A stretch of 64,000 nt of DNA, from positions 1-64,000 of the forward strand of contig JACCGJ010001822.1 in the NCBI GenBank assembly GCA_013407085.1. The letters run 5' to 3'. Below the pieces are notes generated by a model. The model did no database searches, was not told the DNA's origin, and saw only the letters and a program-made list of their open reading frames with translations. Made by a program: the position numbers and the translations under genes. The stretch is from Atriophallophorus winterbourni. Lineage: Eukaryota > Platyhelminthes > Trematoda > Plagiorchiida > Microphallidae. Every line of letters begins with the position of its first letter. Positions within the stretch are counted from its first letter, which is position 1. Shown piece after piece: positions 53,921 through 64,000 of the stretch.

Positions 53921-55829
53921 AATTCAATTCAATTCAATTCAATTTAATGGTCCAAAAAGCACATAGCTTTACAAAAACCACAGAATAATATGCGAATTAC
54001 AAATAACATAGGTAGTAAAACGGGGTTTGTTTTCCTACTGATTAGTTCAGGAATCACGTGAAAATACATAGAGCAGAAATTGTTTTCAACCGGTTTGATA
54101 GGGAAAATATGTATAGTTTACTTGAATGCATTGGTTCAAAGCTTTATGATGCAGAATATACTGTTTCAATGTTTGGATTGGCCAACATGAAATTGTCCAA
54201 ATTCGATTTGAATATATCCAAGTTGGGTGAATGTGCAACATTACAAGGTAGGCAGTTCCAGGTAAAGCATACACGTACAGAATAAAAATACCTTCGACAG
54301 TTCAGTCTCGAGTCAGGAATATGTACTGTATAGTCGTGACTCCGGCTGGTTCTGCGTGGTAGTCGCGTGAATAGTTGATTTAGGGGATGGTTGGGGGTAT
54401 GTAGTATATTGAACATAAGTATCAAATCACCTCTGAGACGGCGGTAGCGAAAGTCGAATAGATTGAGACTTGCAATACGATCTTCGTATTGTTTGTGCTT
54501 CAAACCGCGTACGAGCTTGGTGGTCCGATGATTTATTCTCTGCAAGAGGCTGATGTCCTTCTGTAGCCAGGGTGACCAAGCCTGAACCGCATACTCCATG
54601 GTTGGCCTCAAGTACGTATTAATTATTCGATGAACGGTTTGCTTAGTGAAACTCCCGAACACGCGTTTTAGCAGTAGTAGTACTCGCGACGTCTTTTCAT
54701 AGACAGCTGTGGCGTTATGCGACGGTTTTAATGTGCTGCTCACCCACACACCCAAGTCCTTCTCCTTGTCAGTGCTTTCAAGAATATGGGAACCGAGGGT
54801 GTAAGAGAACTCAAAATATCTTCCAACAGTCAATACCTTGCATTTGCTGAAATTGAAAGGTAGTTCATTTCTAACTGACCAGTTCTGTAAGGCATCAAGG
54901 TCCAGCTGAAGCTGTCTGCAATCTTCAGTTGTGCGTACTTGTGTCCACAGCTGGATGTCATCCGCAAATAACAAGATTTTGCTGCGAACAAGTTTCGGTA
55001 AGTCGTTTACATAGATCAGGAAAAGAATTGGTCCAAGCACTGATCCCTGCGGCACCCCACTCGTTACTGCAATGGGTCGTGATAAAGCACCGTCAACCCT
55101 TACTCGAATGACACGGTCGCGGAGATAATCCTCAACCAGGCTAGTAATGAACCCTTGATGCCACATTGCTCCATTTTTTGTAGTAACAGACTGTGGTTGA
55201 CACGATCGAATGCTTTGGACATATCAAGATAACACGCGTGTATGGTGATACCTTTGTCTACAGCTTGTGTCCAGTCATCGAGGGAGAGCAGAAGGTTTGA
55301 AAGGCAAGGGTGTCTTTTTCTGAAGCCGTGTTGTTCGACTGCGAGCAAGCAATTGTCTTCCAGATGTTTTGTGACGCTCTTTGCAACGAGGCGCTCCATT
55401 ACTTTAGATATCACCGGTAGTAGTGTTACTGGTCTATAGTTGGATACTTCGGAACGGTTTCCTCCTTTGTAAATTGGGGTAATGATGCCATTCTTCCAAT
55501 CACATGGAACGAAACTTTGGGTTAAAGAGAGATTAAACAAGTAGGTCAGGGTCGTACACAAAGTAGAAGCACAGTTTTTGAGGTTCAGCGGGGTAATTTC
55601 GTCAGCTCCGGGAGATTTTTTCGTGTTGAGATTTAGCAATGTTCGGAGGACACTGTCCGGGGTAATAGTTAGTTCTTGTAAAACATTTTCAGGTGAGGTG
55701 ACGGGAGTTAAGGGGCAGGTAACGGTGTTCCGTGGGCTGAAGACAGTTGAGAAGAAATGGGCTAGAACTTCGGCAGATTCCGATGCTGTGGTTGTTATTC
55801 CATCACGCGTCTTTAAAGCAGCAACCCCT
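53921..55829 (-). mobile_element. CR1-B' LINE insertion in CR1-C2
   Basis: 5'-truncated insertion of 1909 bp whose 3' end is a TTGAA-type microsatellite (plus strand AATTC x4, 53921-53940). It lies between GTTTATC and GAATTAAGCTG. CR1-C1 has ATCTC between these two words, so five target bases were lost and no duplication is seen. Its RT is better preserved than any other CR1 here, so this is a young insertion. Confidence 0.8.
54144..55829 (-). pseudogene. CR1-B' reverse transcriptase, one frameshift
   Basis: First frame (to 55100): VLQELTITPDSVLRTLLNLN, KKSPGADEITPLNLKNCAS, NYRPVTLLPVISKVMERLVA, VEQHGFRKRHPCLSNLLLSL and CYLDMSKAFDRVNHSLLLQK (motif A). After one frameshift at about 55130, the second frame (55166-54144, 340 codons) has VTSGVPQGSVLGPILFLIYV (motif B), ILLFADDIQLWTQ (motif C), YLRPTMEYAVQAWSPWLQKD, and RRYFYSVRVCFTWNCLP near the C-terminus. 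All catalytic residues remain. The upstream frame reads into CR1-C2 up to 55876. The endonuclease is missing. Confidence 0.85.
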
Positions 55830-57122
55830 GAATTAAGCTGATAACTTTGTTTCGCAATCGTGTAAATTGTGCCCAAGTATCAGCTGTGTAGGTAGCCTTG
55901 TGAAACTCCCATGCTACTGCCCTTTGTTTCATCCACTTTTTATTCCTGCTTCTTAGTAAACATTTATTACGTTGAGACGCTTTCTTCAAAACAAACATTG
56001 AATGTTCCTTCAGTATAGATTTCAGGTGCTGTAAGAGAGATTGTTAATGACTATACGGATAGGAGTAATCCAGTTGTGCGAAACTAGTGCTTTGTTACTC
56101 TGCACGCAGATCACGGTAGTTCATCCTTCTGACGCATTTCGTTTTGTCACTGTTGCGCCTAGCTCTACAAACGTACTCGAATTCTAGGACAACGTGATCG
56201 CTTTGTCAAATTGGCGGTTTATAAACGATATTCTCTACAGCTGTGGGATCTAATGTAAGTATTAAGTCCAAGATAGAAGGCTGGTCTGTTCCCCTCATAC
56301 AAGTAAATCCAAAAACTTGGTTATAAAGGGGTGCGTAATTCAAAACGGCTCGAAGTTCATTTTCAAGTGTCACTGATGAATGATCATTCCGGCGATAGGG
56401 CTAGGAAAAGTTGAAATCCCCCATTATCAATATTTACGTATTGTACCGCGTTTTTACATGGCGCGAAGCATTAATCGGTTTATTGTTTAGGTCGAGAGTT
56501 GCTGTTGGAGAACAATAGATCACTCCAATAATGCAGATAAACGATTGCTTGAAGTAGAGTGCTGCTTCTCCGCCATCGCCTAAACAGCCACGCTGGAATA
56601 GAGACATGTTGGGCAAAGAGAGTTCATTATCAGACAATGAGGCATGGAATCACGTTTCAGTTTTTGGAACTATGGTTGGCCCCGTTTCATTATAAATCTC
56701 GGACAATTCGATTAATTTGTTGAAAAGGATGTTCGCGTTTGTATTGATGCACTTAATCGTATTTTTCGTGAGTAATGACGGGGTGTAAGCTGATGTTATT
56801 GGTCCGGCTTCTTTTGAGTCTGACTTAACAAGCAGTGATCAATCATGTGGAATGTGATAAGACGTTAAACCGTGTAATGCCGGATCCCTCGGAATAGTCA
56901 GTGTCTGAGATGGTACAACATGTGTGCTTCTTATTGGTCGCCGCCTGCTTGGATGGACAATTAGGTTTCGGTGTGAATTGCTCAGTCCGACTCAATTTGA
57001 GCCGGACCTACTACGTTTTTGATGTATTGATTTCTTCCATTTGAATGGAAACTCTGCTATCCGCTGTTTCCAGACGCGAGAGTGTTTGACTTGCTTTGGG
57101 TGGCTAAGTCTAACATCCTTGG

Positions 57123-58540
57123 CTAGTGTTCGTTTTCCTTTATCCATTCCAATATTACTATTTCGCCCATAGCGCTGGTCAAGAACGTAATCTTAAGAGG
57201 TTTCGGTCCATCCCCTTTATATTTTGGCGAAAAAGGAACTCGAAAAGTGTCCACAACAACGGCATTAGAAATATCTAGAGTACACGCAATGTAGCGCAAT
57301 TGATTGACGTCGTGCTCAACGGTTTCCTGATTTGATGCTCTAGAAGTATTTCCTGGTACACGAGGTAGAACTATACTTCGCGATACCATTTGTTCCCTGG
57401 CGTTCAAGCTACCCTTCCTTTCCCACCATGGTACATCGGGATATATGCGGCAGTTTGAGTCGGAATCTGTCTTGAGTATGTACGCATTCAGCAATACGTT
57501 CTCGACATCAGCCTCGCATTTTAGTGTTACCTTGAGCAAGCGAGGTTGACCAATATGAGCTGAAGTTGAATGGTGAGTTAGACGAGTCACTTTTTCTGCG
57601 GTTACATGTTCAATTTGCATTAGGTGACAAAGTTCAGACCATTTCTCGACATCGTGTTTCTGTTTGCTACCAAACAGACTTTCTTGGGACTCGCTAACGT
57701 TCGTACATATCACGCGCAGTGCGTATAGGGAGTTCTTTTTGCGTACCGGAAAGTCAGATTTTGTCGAATTCAAACCATTTGGTGCTTGATTTTGTGAGTC
57801 GGGTACAGCATTTTCGGAGTGCACAGCTGAGGTCGACCGTAACAGCATATCTCTGTAAGAATTTCCTACTTCACTGGTCGTTTTAATTGATTCCAAAACG
57901 GGATTAACCCTGCTTTTTTATTTATTGGCACACAAATAGCTTTAGTCTCAGATTCATTCAATGGTGGTTCCGAAATCGATGTATTGATATGATGGTTTAC
58001 ATCAGTGATCACTTGCGTACTCACATGAATTACCAATATTTCTTCCACACGTCGAGGGCCCAACTCCAAACCGGCCATTCTATTTTATAATTTGGTTTTA
58101 AAAGTATCGGCATCGTGCAAAGATTGAGCTTTGCAACGAACACGAACATAGCAGGCACCTGGAACCTTTTCATTATTTAATAATGCTATCGAGTCAGGGG
58201 CTAAAGTGCGGTCGCATTTACCATGGATTTTACCCATACACAGAAAACACGTTATTACTTTATGCGCCATAGGACTCACCGGTTGTTCGCATGCTTTGCA
58301 CGTGACTTCGGGACAATTCTGCGTGTCGAGATTCGTCCAATCAGCTGGGCCGGCCGTGAACATTGTTGCGTTCGCCGGATACAGGCACTTGGCAATGAGG
58401 TCACGTTGGTTCCATGTCGCTGTCGATCGATTTTATTGTCTGTATGTTGGATCTCCTGAAGCGGTCAAACATGTTAGTAGCCGGAAAAGGGTTGTTCGGT
58501 TGTGTGATGGGTTTTTGGTCGACGGGTTGAGGTTACTGTT
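57123..58540 (-). pseudogene. CR1-C2 ORF1
   Basis: 58363-58085: CKACEQPVSPMAHKVITC and IHGKCDRTLAPDSIALLNN, the PHD-like cluster (one Cys pair changed to CYVRVRC). A stop at about 58083 separates the helix frame 58078-57866. The frame 57896-57123 (257 codons) reads continuously through VICTNVSESQESLFGSKQKH, PRLLKVTLKCEADVENVLLN, WWERKGSLNAREQ and DTFRVPFSPKYKGDGPKPLK, so the RRM-like and C-terminal parts are intact here although broken in CR1-C1. Confidence 0.75.
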
Positions 58541-58915
58541 TTGGAACCCGTGATTTAGTCATGTATTACATAATCCACTGTAACTCGTTAACCACATAAG
58601 ATAGAACACAGAAACAAGTATCAAGATATGTTGCTCGACGCGATCTTTGCAATGATAGCAAAACCGTAAAATAGTTAGCTATTGGAAAAAGTTTGCGCAA
58701 ACTGTGGAATAACGATATTGTAGCAAACGTTCGAGGTCCCCGTGCTCTGAAATTGTATCTGCCTACTTGTCATTTGTCAGTAGATCAAATACAAAATACC
58801 TTCATACGGGTCGTTCAATTGAAATCTGATTCGTCGCTTCTCGAAACCGGTTATTTGATTGGCTAAAATTATTCATTCTGTCAACTAAAACTCCTCGCAC
58901 GGATCAGGGATCACT

Positions 58916-60898
58916 TTGGTAATTATGAGCCCTAACGATATCATTGAGCTTTTTCAGCATACTATTTGTAACCGGTTGTTCGAAAGTCTCGAGGAATTGA
59001 ACCACATGCTGCCAGAATTCACTCGCGTTTCCGGTACCCACTATTTCATACGATCTTCCAAAAGAAATCCAGCGGGCCAGCTGACATTCATGAAATACGA
59101 GTGTCAACGAAAAGGATCCGTACAGAGGCCTACACGTGGAATTCGTCGTCGAACTTCCACCGCAACACATTGCGAAGCGTATTTCAACGTTGGTCGTCGT
59201 GGTGTCCAATTTCGTATCACTACTAGTAATATGGTCCATAACCATGAATTACTAACTGGTGAAGCCGGATCGTGGCACTTCCGCAACAAACGACTAACTC
59301 CTTCGGAACTGGATGCCATTCAGCCCATGCTTGAAAGCGGAGACTCATCATTCAATATTCGTTATTATGTGAAGACTCGATTCGAGAAGAATCTTACTGG
59401 CTGGGACGTTGGGAATATGCGTCGTCGAGTTCTGGTAGGACGAAACAATCCAGGTAATCGTTGTTAAAATGCAATTAAGATAAAATAGTAATTAGTGGCT
59501 ATATTTATAATAATCCATTTTTCACAGCCTAAATTCGCAGAATGGAAGCTGAACTGAACGTCGCTGGAAAGGCACGGGTACTGCTGGACGAAACAGACGA
59601 GATGATGATAAGTTTGTTTAGTCGTTTTTCCGATTTTATTCTCATCGATGGTGCATTCCGTACTAATCGTGAGAAATATTTCTCATATCAATTGATGATC
59701 GTGGATGGCTACAGAAAAAGTCTTCCTGTAGCACTATGATTTATGTGGCGGGAAACAGCACAGGCAGACATTCCTACTAACTTTTGTTGACTTCGTCGGT
59801 GATAGGAATGCCGTTCGTGTCATTATGTCCGATGGAGTCCCTGTGATAGCGAATGCAGTTGAAGACGTTTTCCCCAACGCTTCGCATCTGCTTTGCCGAG
59901 TGCACATTCTGCGGAATGTCACTCGTCGTAACCCCCAAAGGGAGGCACTTAAATGGGTGTGCGTAGCAATAAGTAACAGGAGTTTGTAGCGGTTCGTCTT
60001 TGCGTTAATCAATGTGCAGAGATCGGATCCAGTGTTCTTTCTGTACTTAAAAGGGCAACACTGTGGCAGCTCCAGCAAGTGGGCAAATGCCCGAGGTCTT
60101 AAGGTATCCACTCACGGTTTTTGGGACACGAACATGGTAGAGGCGATGCACAAATGTGTAAAAATGAATCACCTTAGTGGTAAGATCGCAAAATGGGAGG
60201 CCATTCGGTTATCCCAAATCGGTATTGGGTATCTTACCTGGCACTGACAACGCTAAATTTTGTCGCATAGCATGATGCGGGTTCCCGTACACAACCATCC
60301 TGAACTGGATTCGTTGTGTGATGTTCTCGTGCCATACGCCGTAGACCTCATCTCCGCCAACGTAACTGCTTCAACAGTTACAATAGCAGGTGCCACTGAT
60401 ATTATGGTAATTGTAATGGACTCGCGTTCTTGGGGTGTGTGCTGCCTAAATTGGAAATGCATTTGTCCCTTTTTCGTAGATCGAGTGTTGCCATGCAGGC
60501 ACGTGCTTCCTGTTGCAATCTGGAAAAACGCTGATGTAGCTTTACTCCCAGTTTCCCCGTGCTGGTTACGCCGTAATAATCATGCAATGTCAGTGGAATT
60601 TTCTTCTGGGGGCGTTCCTAGGCGAACTAATCGCGTGTTTTCATTTGGTCAATCTTACACAGATGATGTTATAAATCGTTTGCGCCGCAAATTAGAGCCA
60701 CCATACTTCAATCTGTTCATGCGTAGTATCAATAACTTCCTAAATACGAATGGTCCTTGTCCAATGCCTCCAATCACTTTAAGATTAGACCTTGACAATA
60801 TGCCACCCGCGTTCGTACGTTATGACACTCTACCAGTGGAAACATTATTGAATATAGATCAATCATCAGATATCGCCTGCGGTAGCCAGTTACGATGA
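58916..60898 (+). pseudogene. MULE-1: Mutator-like transposase with FAR1-like and SWIM domains
   Basis: DNA transposase remnant. The first frame (58916-59467) is the N-terminal DNA-binding region: YECQRKG, RPTRGIRRRTSTATHCEAYF, MVHNHELL, a WRKY/FAR1-like Cys/His pattern. Catalytic part: DFILIDGAFRTNREKYFSYQ (first D, 59630-59690), VRVIMSDGVPVIANAVEDVF and PNASHLLCRVHILRN (second D and C..H, 59815-59925), then DTNMVEAMHK (E region, 60125-60155). SWIM finger: KCICPFFVDRVLPCRH (60455-60505, CxC...CxH). Frame changes at 59500, 59740 and 60245 and stops show decay. A GTAATC donor and TTTTTCACAG acceptor at 59454-59535 suggest a former intron, but splicing there leaves a stop. Confidence 0.75.
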
Positions 60899-62390
60899 AG
60901 AAGCAACGATTGCCGCTGTGGAAAGCAACGTTGTTCGGGCATTAGGCGTTCACGATGGCCAGATCAACGATCGAGGACGGGCAGATTCTTCTCACAACCC
61001 AATCCCATCCACCTCTCGACTACCCACCAAAGTATGATGTGGATGAATTCTTAGGCTACGAACAAGTATGTGGGCATGTGAGTCTGATAACCCCCTTGAG
61101 TTGCTGGAAAACGAATAGAAGGGGAGCAATGGCTTCCGGTAACCAGTGTATCATCTACAATGTTTAATTACTACTCCGCCAGTTGTGGCCGAAAAGTGGT
61201 GCGTTGATTATAATGCAATCTTTGAAATAAATTTTTATATAATGTTAACCCGTTAACTATGACATGCAATCTTGTCTGGGTAGACCAACGGGTGATCCGG
61301 TCATTATGGTGAGTTTGCGTTCCAGATAGTCGCGATGGGGTTGGAAACTCGTTGTCTGCAGTTTCAGAATCTTTGAAATAATGATTCTTTATAAACGTAG
61401 ATTTTGCAACACAACGTGAATACATTTCCCATGTAAGCTTTTATTCATAACTTGTTTGCCGTGTGGGTTTGTTTCCATCAACTTACCAACACTCTCGCGT
61501 GAAAAGCGACAGTCTGACGATGTCTTCACATTACTGATCTTAATTCTCTTTTCCTTTCCGGTAAACCTTATGGCTCCCAATTATATCAAACGATCCAAAC
61601 GAGGAAGAAAATCATACGGCTGAAAACTAATAATTTTTAGCGGAAACGCATCACGAAGCCTGCAAACGAATACGCAAGCTTGTATTTACATTATTCTCTA
61701 CTCCTATATCCTCTACAAGCACAGTATAAACCTAAATGCTATCTCTTCTTCAGGTGTTGTCAACTCCTGCCTCTTGCTACATCGCGATATTAATTTGAGA
61801 GTAGAAGAATACGCCGAATACAATTATCACTGAAACAAAACTTGCTGTTCAACAAATTTCAAAATATATATTTTATTACCCATCCATTGGCTTTCTTAAC
61901 CTGAGGCAGTAAATTGGACATGGCCATATTTTATAGTGCGGTCAAATGAGATAAAAATGTGTTGTGTTGAGACGAGTGGAATGTTGCTGGTGATTGTGCA
62001 TCATGGAAAACGTTCCATTAGTGAAGCTGCATGAAATTTAGTGAGCTTTTGCATGAGATTGTGCGTTGGCTAACCGCTCATGCTCTGAGATATACCAATA
62101 ATTTCCACGTAGCTACCCTCTCACCACATGTGGTAGAGCGTTTAGTTTCATTCGCCCCCTGTAGTCTGCTAGCCTGTACAAGGTGCGCACTTTCGTCCAA
62201 TCAGATTGCGAGTTTGCGCGAAATCGTCACCCCCTCACTCGCTTGAATCGAAAAACAGTCTCAGCCCGAGAGATTGCAGTGTATGCTTCGATTAGGAAGG
62301 CATTATATTATTTTCATGTAAACTTTATTCGCACTATTGAACACAAACATCAAACGACTATTTCCTTATAACTTAAACTAGACGTGATGG
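60899..62390. other. No firm gene; possible small exon on minus strand near 61487-61580
   Basis: Mostly unassignable. The minus strand from 61580 (ATG) to 61487 is open for about 31 codons (ends CRFSRESVG) and is followed by a full-consensus donor, GTAAGT at 61486-61481. There is no homology I recognise and no acceptor or partner exon, so I do not call a gene. Confidence 0.3.
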
Positions 62391-62627
62391 GGATGTGAGC
62401 ACCACAAGCGCCTTGAGCGCTTGGCCAGGAATCACTTTGTGATTCTGTATTTGAACATCGTAGTTCTTTGTAAGAACCCTATATAACAGTGGCATACAAG
62501 TTTAACTTTGTTTACCGCTTTTCCACTGTTTTAGGGCTCGCTGAATCTAATTTACTGTCTCCACCTGATGACGGCTAACAGCCAGAAACCGGTAATGGAG
62601 TGTAATTTCGGGAGATGTGAGCAACAC
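62391..62627 (+). repeat. R1 dispersed repeat, copy 2, with terminal direct repeats
   Basis: Starts with GGATGTGAGCACCAC (62391) and ends with GAGATGTGAGCAACAC (62612-62627), a near-exact direct repeat spaced 222 bp, as expected if monomers were once tandem. The body matches copy 1 (2263-2503) in reverse complement. It contains a hammerhead-like core. Confidence 0.6.
62557..62600 (+). ncRNA. Hammerhead-like motif in R1
   Basis: CUCCA (stem I), CUGAUGA (62565-62571), C, GGC/GCC stem II with a 5-nt loop, A, GAAA, a minimal CCGGUA stem III segment, then UGGAG pairing with CUCCA. The expected G-C pair closing stem II next to the core is replaced by C and A, so activity is uncertain. Copy 1 has GAAG instead of GAAA. 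Confidence 0.35.
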
Positions 62628-62767
62628 TGTATATTAAACTAGAAGAATGTGCCACACCCAATACGATCAAACTCCCCTTCTTACTTCATGTGAGAAATTA
62701 TTCAAATTCTTATTGAATTATTACCATCATATGGATATTGTTAAGCTTGTGGCTTATCAACTGATTC

Positions 62768-62840
62768 AAGACTCGCTGAATCTGATCGTACCGTCTCCAC
62801 CTGATGACGGCAAACAGAAAGAAACCAGCTTTATAGTGTA
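62768..62840 (+). repeat. R1 partial copy
   Basis: ACTCGCTGAATCTGATCGTA, GTCTCCACCTGATGACGGC, then GAAACCAGC. About 70 bp of R1 without its ends. The 3' strand of stem II is lost. Confidence 0.55.
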
Positions 62841-63176
62841 TCCAAGACAATCAACAGAAATGATGCATTTATCCGGATTTAATTTCACGATAAGATTCTT
62901 TCATTTGTCCTTCAAGATTATCGTTGATTTCTATCCAAATACACTAGTATACAACATGATTCCTCTATAGTTATAATATAACACATTCCATTAATACGCC
63001 ATATATGTCACAGTGGTCGTAAAACCTCATCCACTTTCATGAAAATAGTTTACTTTTCCTACAAGATCCATGGCGTCCGTTACAATTACTTTCCACGGCA
63101 CGAAGTATATATTAACTGACCAATCAGAATCCGTTCAAGGGGCACGAATCAGAATGCGTGTATTTTTAAGCCAATC
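62841..63176 (+). promoter_or_regulatory. Upstream region of MULE-2 with CCAAT-type words
   Basis: Non-coding. CCAAT occurs at about 63119 and 63172, just before the first ATG of MULE-2, and the inverted form ATTGG lies upstream of MULE-1 (about 58857). They could be promoter elements of the transposons, but they are short words and may be chance. No terminal inverted repeat was recognised. Confidence 0.25.
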
Positions 63177-64000
63177 ATGGCATCTGGCTACATAGCCTAC
63201 ACGCAGCATATTTTACCGATTTCGCTAGTTCAGGTTTTTGCAGAAATTTTCGGAACCGTTGCCGACCCCATACAATTTGAATCCCTAGTTGAAGCAGCAG
63301 GTGCTATTTCCAGGTTTCAAAGCTCCACTGGTTCGTCGTATTACATTCGGAGCACAGCACCAAACGCCAGGTTTGTGTTAGCTTAACTTTGATAATTTGC
63401 AGATCCCGGACTTACGAATGCGTAAAAGCTGGACGAAACCGGCCATCTTCCCGAGGAATTCGTCGAACGCAATCCCGTAAGATCGGATGTGGGTCAAGAA
63501 TACTCATCTCAAGGTTGCCTAGTGAAAGGTTTGGTGTCTCTCGAGTTTCCTTGGAGCACAACCATCCCATTAGTTTATTAATGACTAAATACGAACCGAC
63601 TCATAGGCGCCTCTCACTGGACGAGATGTCAACGATAACCCCTTGGTTGTTGAACAATACTCCATCGTTCAACATATGCAATTATATTCGAACGCAGATG
63701 GGGAAATACGTCACGCCGTGTGACGTAAGAAACATGCGATGGAAGCTGCTGGCGAGTCACAAAACCACAAGTTCTTTATACAACCTGAGCTCCCAGCTCA
63801 ATACATCCGGCCGTTGTTCTATGGAAACTGATGCTGAGAGCAATCTCACTCATTTCATATTTATGACGAATGAACAGAAAACCCTTTGTCGCCGGTTTCC
63901 TCATTTCATTGGCATTGACTCAACTTTCAAGAGTTGCCGTGAAAAGTACCACTTATTCGTCATTGTTGTGGTAGATGGCTGCGGTAAGGGTATTCCTGTT
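63177..64000 (+). CDS. MULE-2: Mutator-like transposase (FAR1-like N-terminus), partial at window edge
   Basis: Open reading from ATG 63177 to the end of the window once a 32-nt intron (63371-63402) is removed: 264 codons, no stop. Exon 1 (63177-63370) gives an N-terminus with QVFAEIFGTVADPIQFESLV and SSYYIRSTAPNAR. Exon 2 resumes in frame with SRTYECVKAGRNRPSSRGIR, LEHNHPISLL (HNH-type zinc ligand as in FAR1-like domains), MRWKLLASHK, and HFIGIDSTFKSCREKYHLFV, which holds the first catalytic Asp of the MULE DDE domain. MULE-1 has the same order (KYECQRKG, RGIRRR, MVHNHELL, LIDGAFRTNREKYF). The second Asp, Glu and SWIM finger would lie beyond 64000. It is either a recent transposon or a co-opted gene. 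Confidence 0.75.
63371..63402 (+). other. 32-nt intron in MULE-2
   Basis: Donor CAG/GTTTGT, acceptor TTTGCAG/A, in-frame stop inside (TAG, then TAA in other frames), and precise restoration of the frame (AG + A = Arg). MULE-1 has no intron at this place and aligns across the joint, which supports removal. Confidence 0.65.

Larger units (their letters stand above)
52545..58720 (-). mobile_element. CR1-C2 LINE, tandem copy of CR1-C1, split by CR1-B'
   Basis: Runs from a truncated RT thumb (52545) through RT (52785-53748), the CR1-B' insertion (53921-55829), linker (55835-55998), endonuclease remnant (about 56000-56830), ORF1 (57123-58540), and the 5' UTR to about 58720. The 3' part of the element is absent. 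Coordinates of matching points lie at a constant 4455 bp offset from CR1-C1 up to the insertion, and about 6359 bp beyond it. Both copies share frameshifts. Confidence 0.8.

Noticed and set aside
58740..58915. Terminal inverted repeats of MULE-1
   Set aside because: I compared the sequence before 58916 with that after 60898 and saw no convincing inverted match. The shared CCAAT/ATTGG words are too short.
1..64000. Bacterial retron, DGR or phage origin of the reverse transcriptases
   Set aside because: Domain orders (AP endonuclease plus RT, RT plus GIY-YIG, CR1 ORF1), the spliced exons and the absence of ribosome-binding sites or operons indicate a eukaryotic genome.

Overview
The window reads as a repeat-dominated piece of a metazoan nuclear genome. 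There are no bacterial-style operons. Nearly every coding signal is a decayed transposable element, and splice-type introns occur. The mix of elements fits a flatworm, probably a fluke: Penelope-like elements (PLEs) with a GIY-YIG endonuclease, CR1-type LINEs whose ORF1 carries a PHD-like finger, other non-LTR LINEs, Ty3/gypsy remnants, MULE transposases with a SWIM finger, a very short (32 nt) intron, and hammerhead-ribozyme repeats. The organism call is inference; no species-diagnostic gene is visible.

Layout. 1-10 kb: unassigned AT-rich DNA, a decayed PLE-A copy with a hammerhead ribozyme, the R1 repeat, several decayed LINE-A fragments, and one clean immunoglobulin-domain exon (6718-6959, minus) with splice sites at both ends. 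That exon is the best host-gene evidence in the window. 10.3-13.8 kb: a LINE-D copy (plus) carrying a SINE-like insert in its 3' UTR. 15.2-21.2 kb: a PLE-A element flanked by inverted ribozyme-bearing ends and split by an almost complete LINE-A with a 12-bp target-site duplication. 21.2-25.1 kb: a CR1-B copy crossing an assembly gap, then rearranged PLE-A pieces. 26-29 kb: a CR1 3' end and a Ty3/gypsy pol remnant. 29.2-33.4 kb: a large inverted pair of PLE-B copies. 34.3-37.5 kb: a tandem array (994-bp period) of gypsy integrase segments. 37.5-47.6 kb: CR1 ORF1 pieces, a second LINE-D, PLE-C copies with their own hammerhead-like motif, and two CR1 copies in opposite orientation. 47.6-58.7 kb: two tandemly duplicated CR1-C elements, the second interrupted by a younger CR1-B'. 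58.9-64 kb: two FAR1/SWIM-type MULE transposase genes, one decayed and one open to the window edge, with R1 repeats between them.

How it fits together. These are autonomous retroelements at various stages of decay, inserted into one another, so their relative ages can be read from the nesting. PLE-A is older than LINE-A. CR1-C1 probably entered PLE-C. The CR1-C duplication predates the CR1-B' insertion. The recurring themes are self-cleaving RNA motifs at PLE ends and in R1, inverted partner copies at PLE 5' ends, and short TTGAAT-like tandem tails at CR1 3' ends. Nearly all element ORFs carry frameshifts or stops. The most nearly intact are MULE-2 (63177-64000), the CR1-B' reverse transcriptase (one frameshift), and the LINE-A endonuclease ORF.
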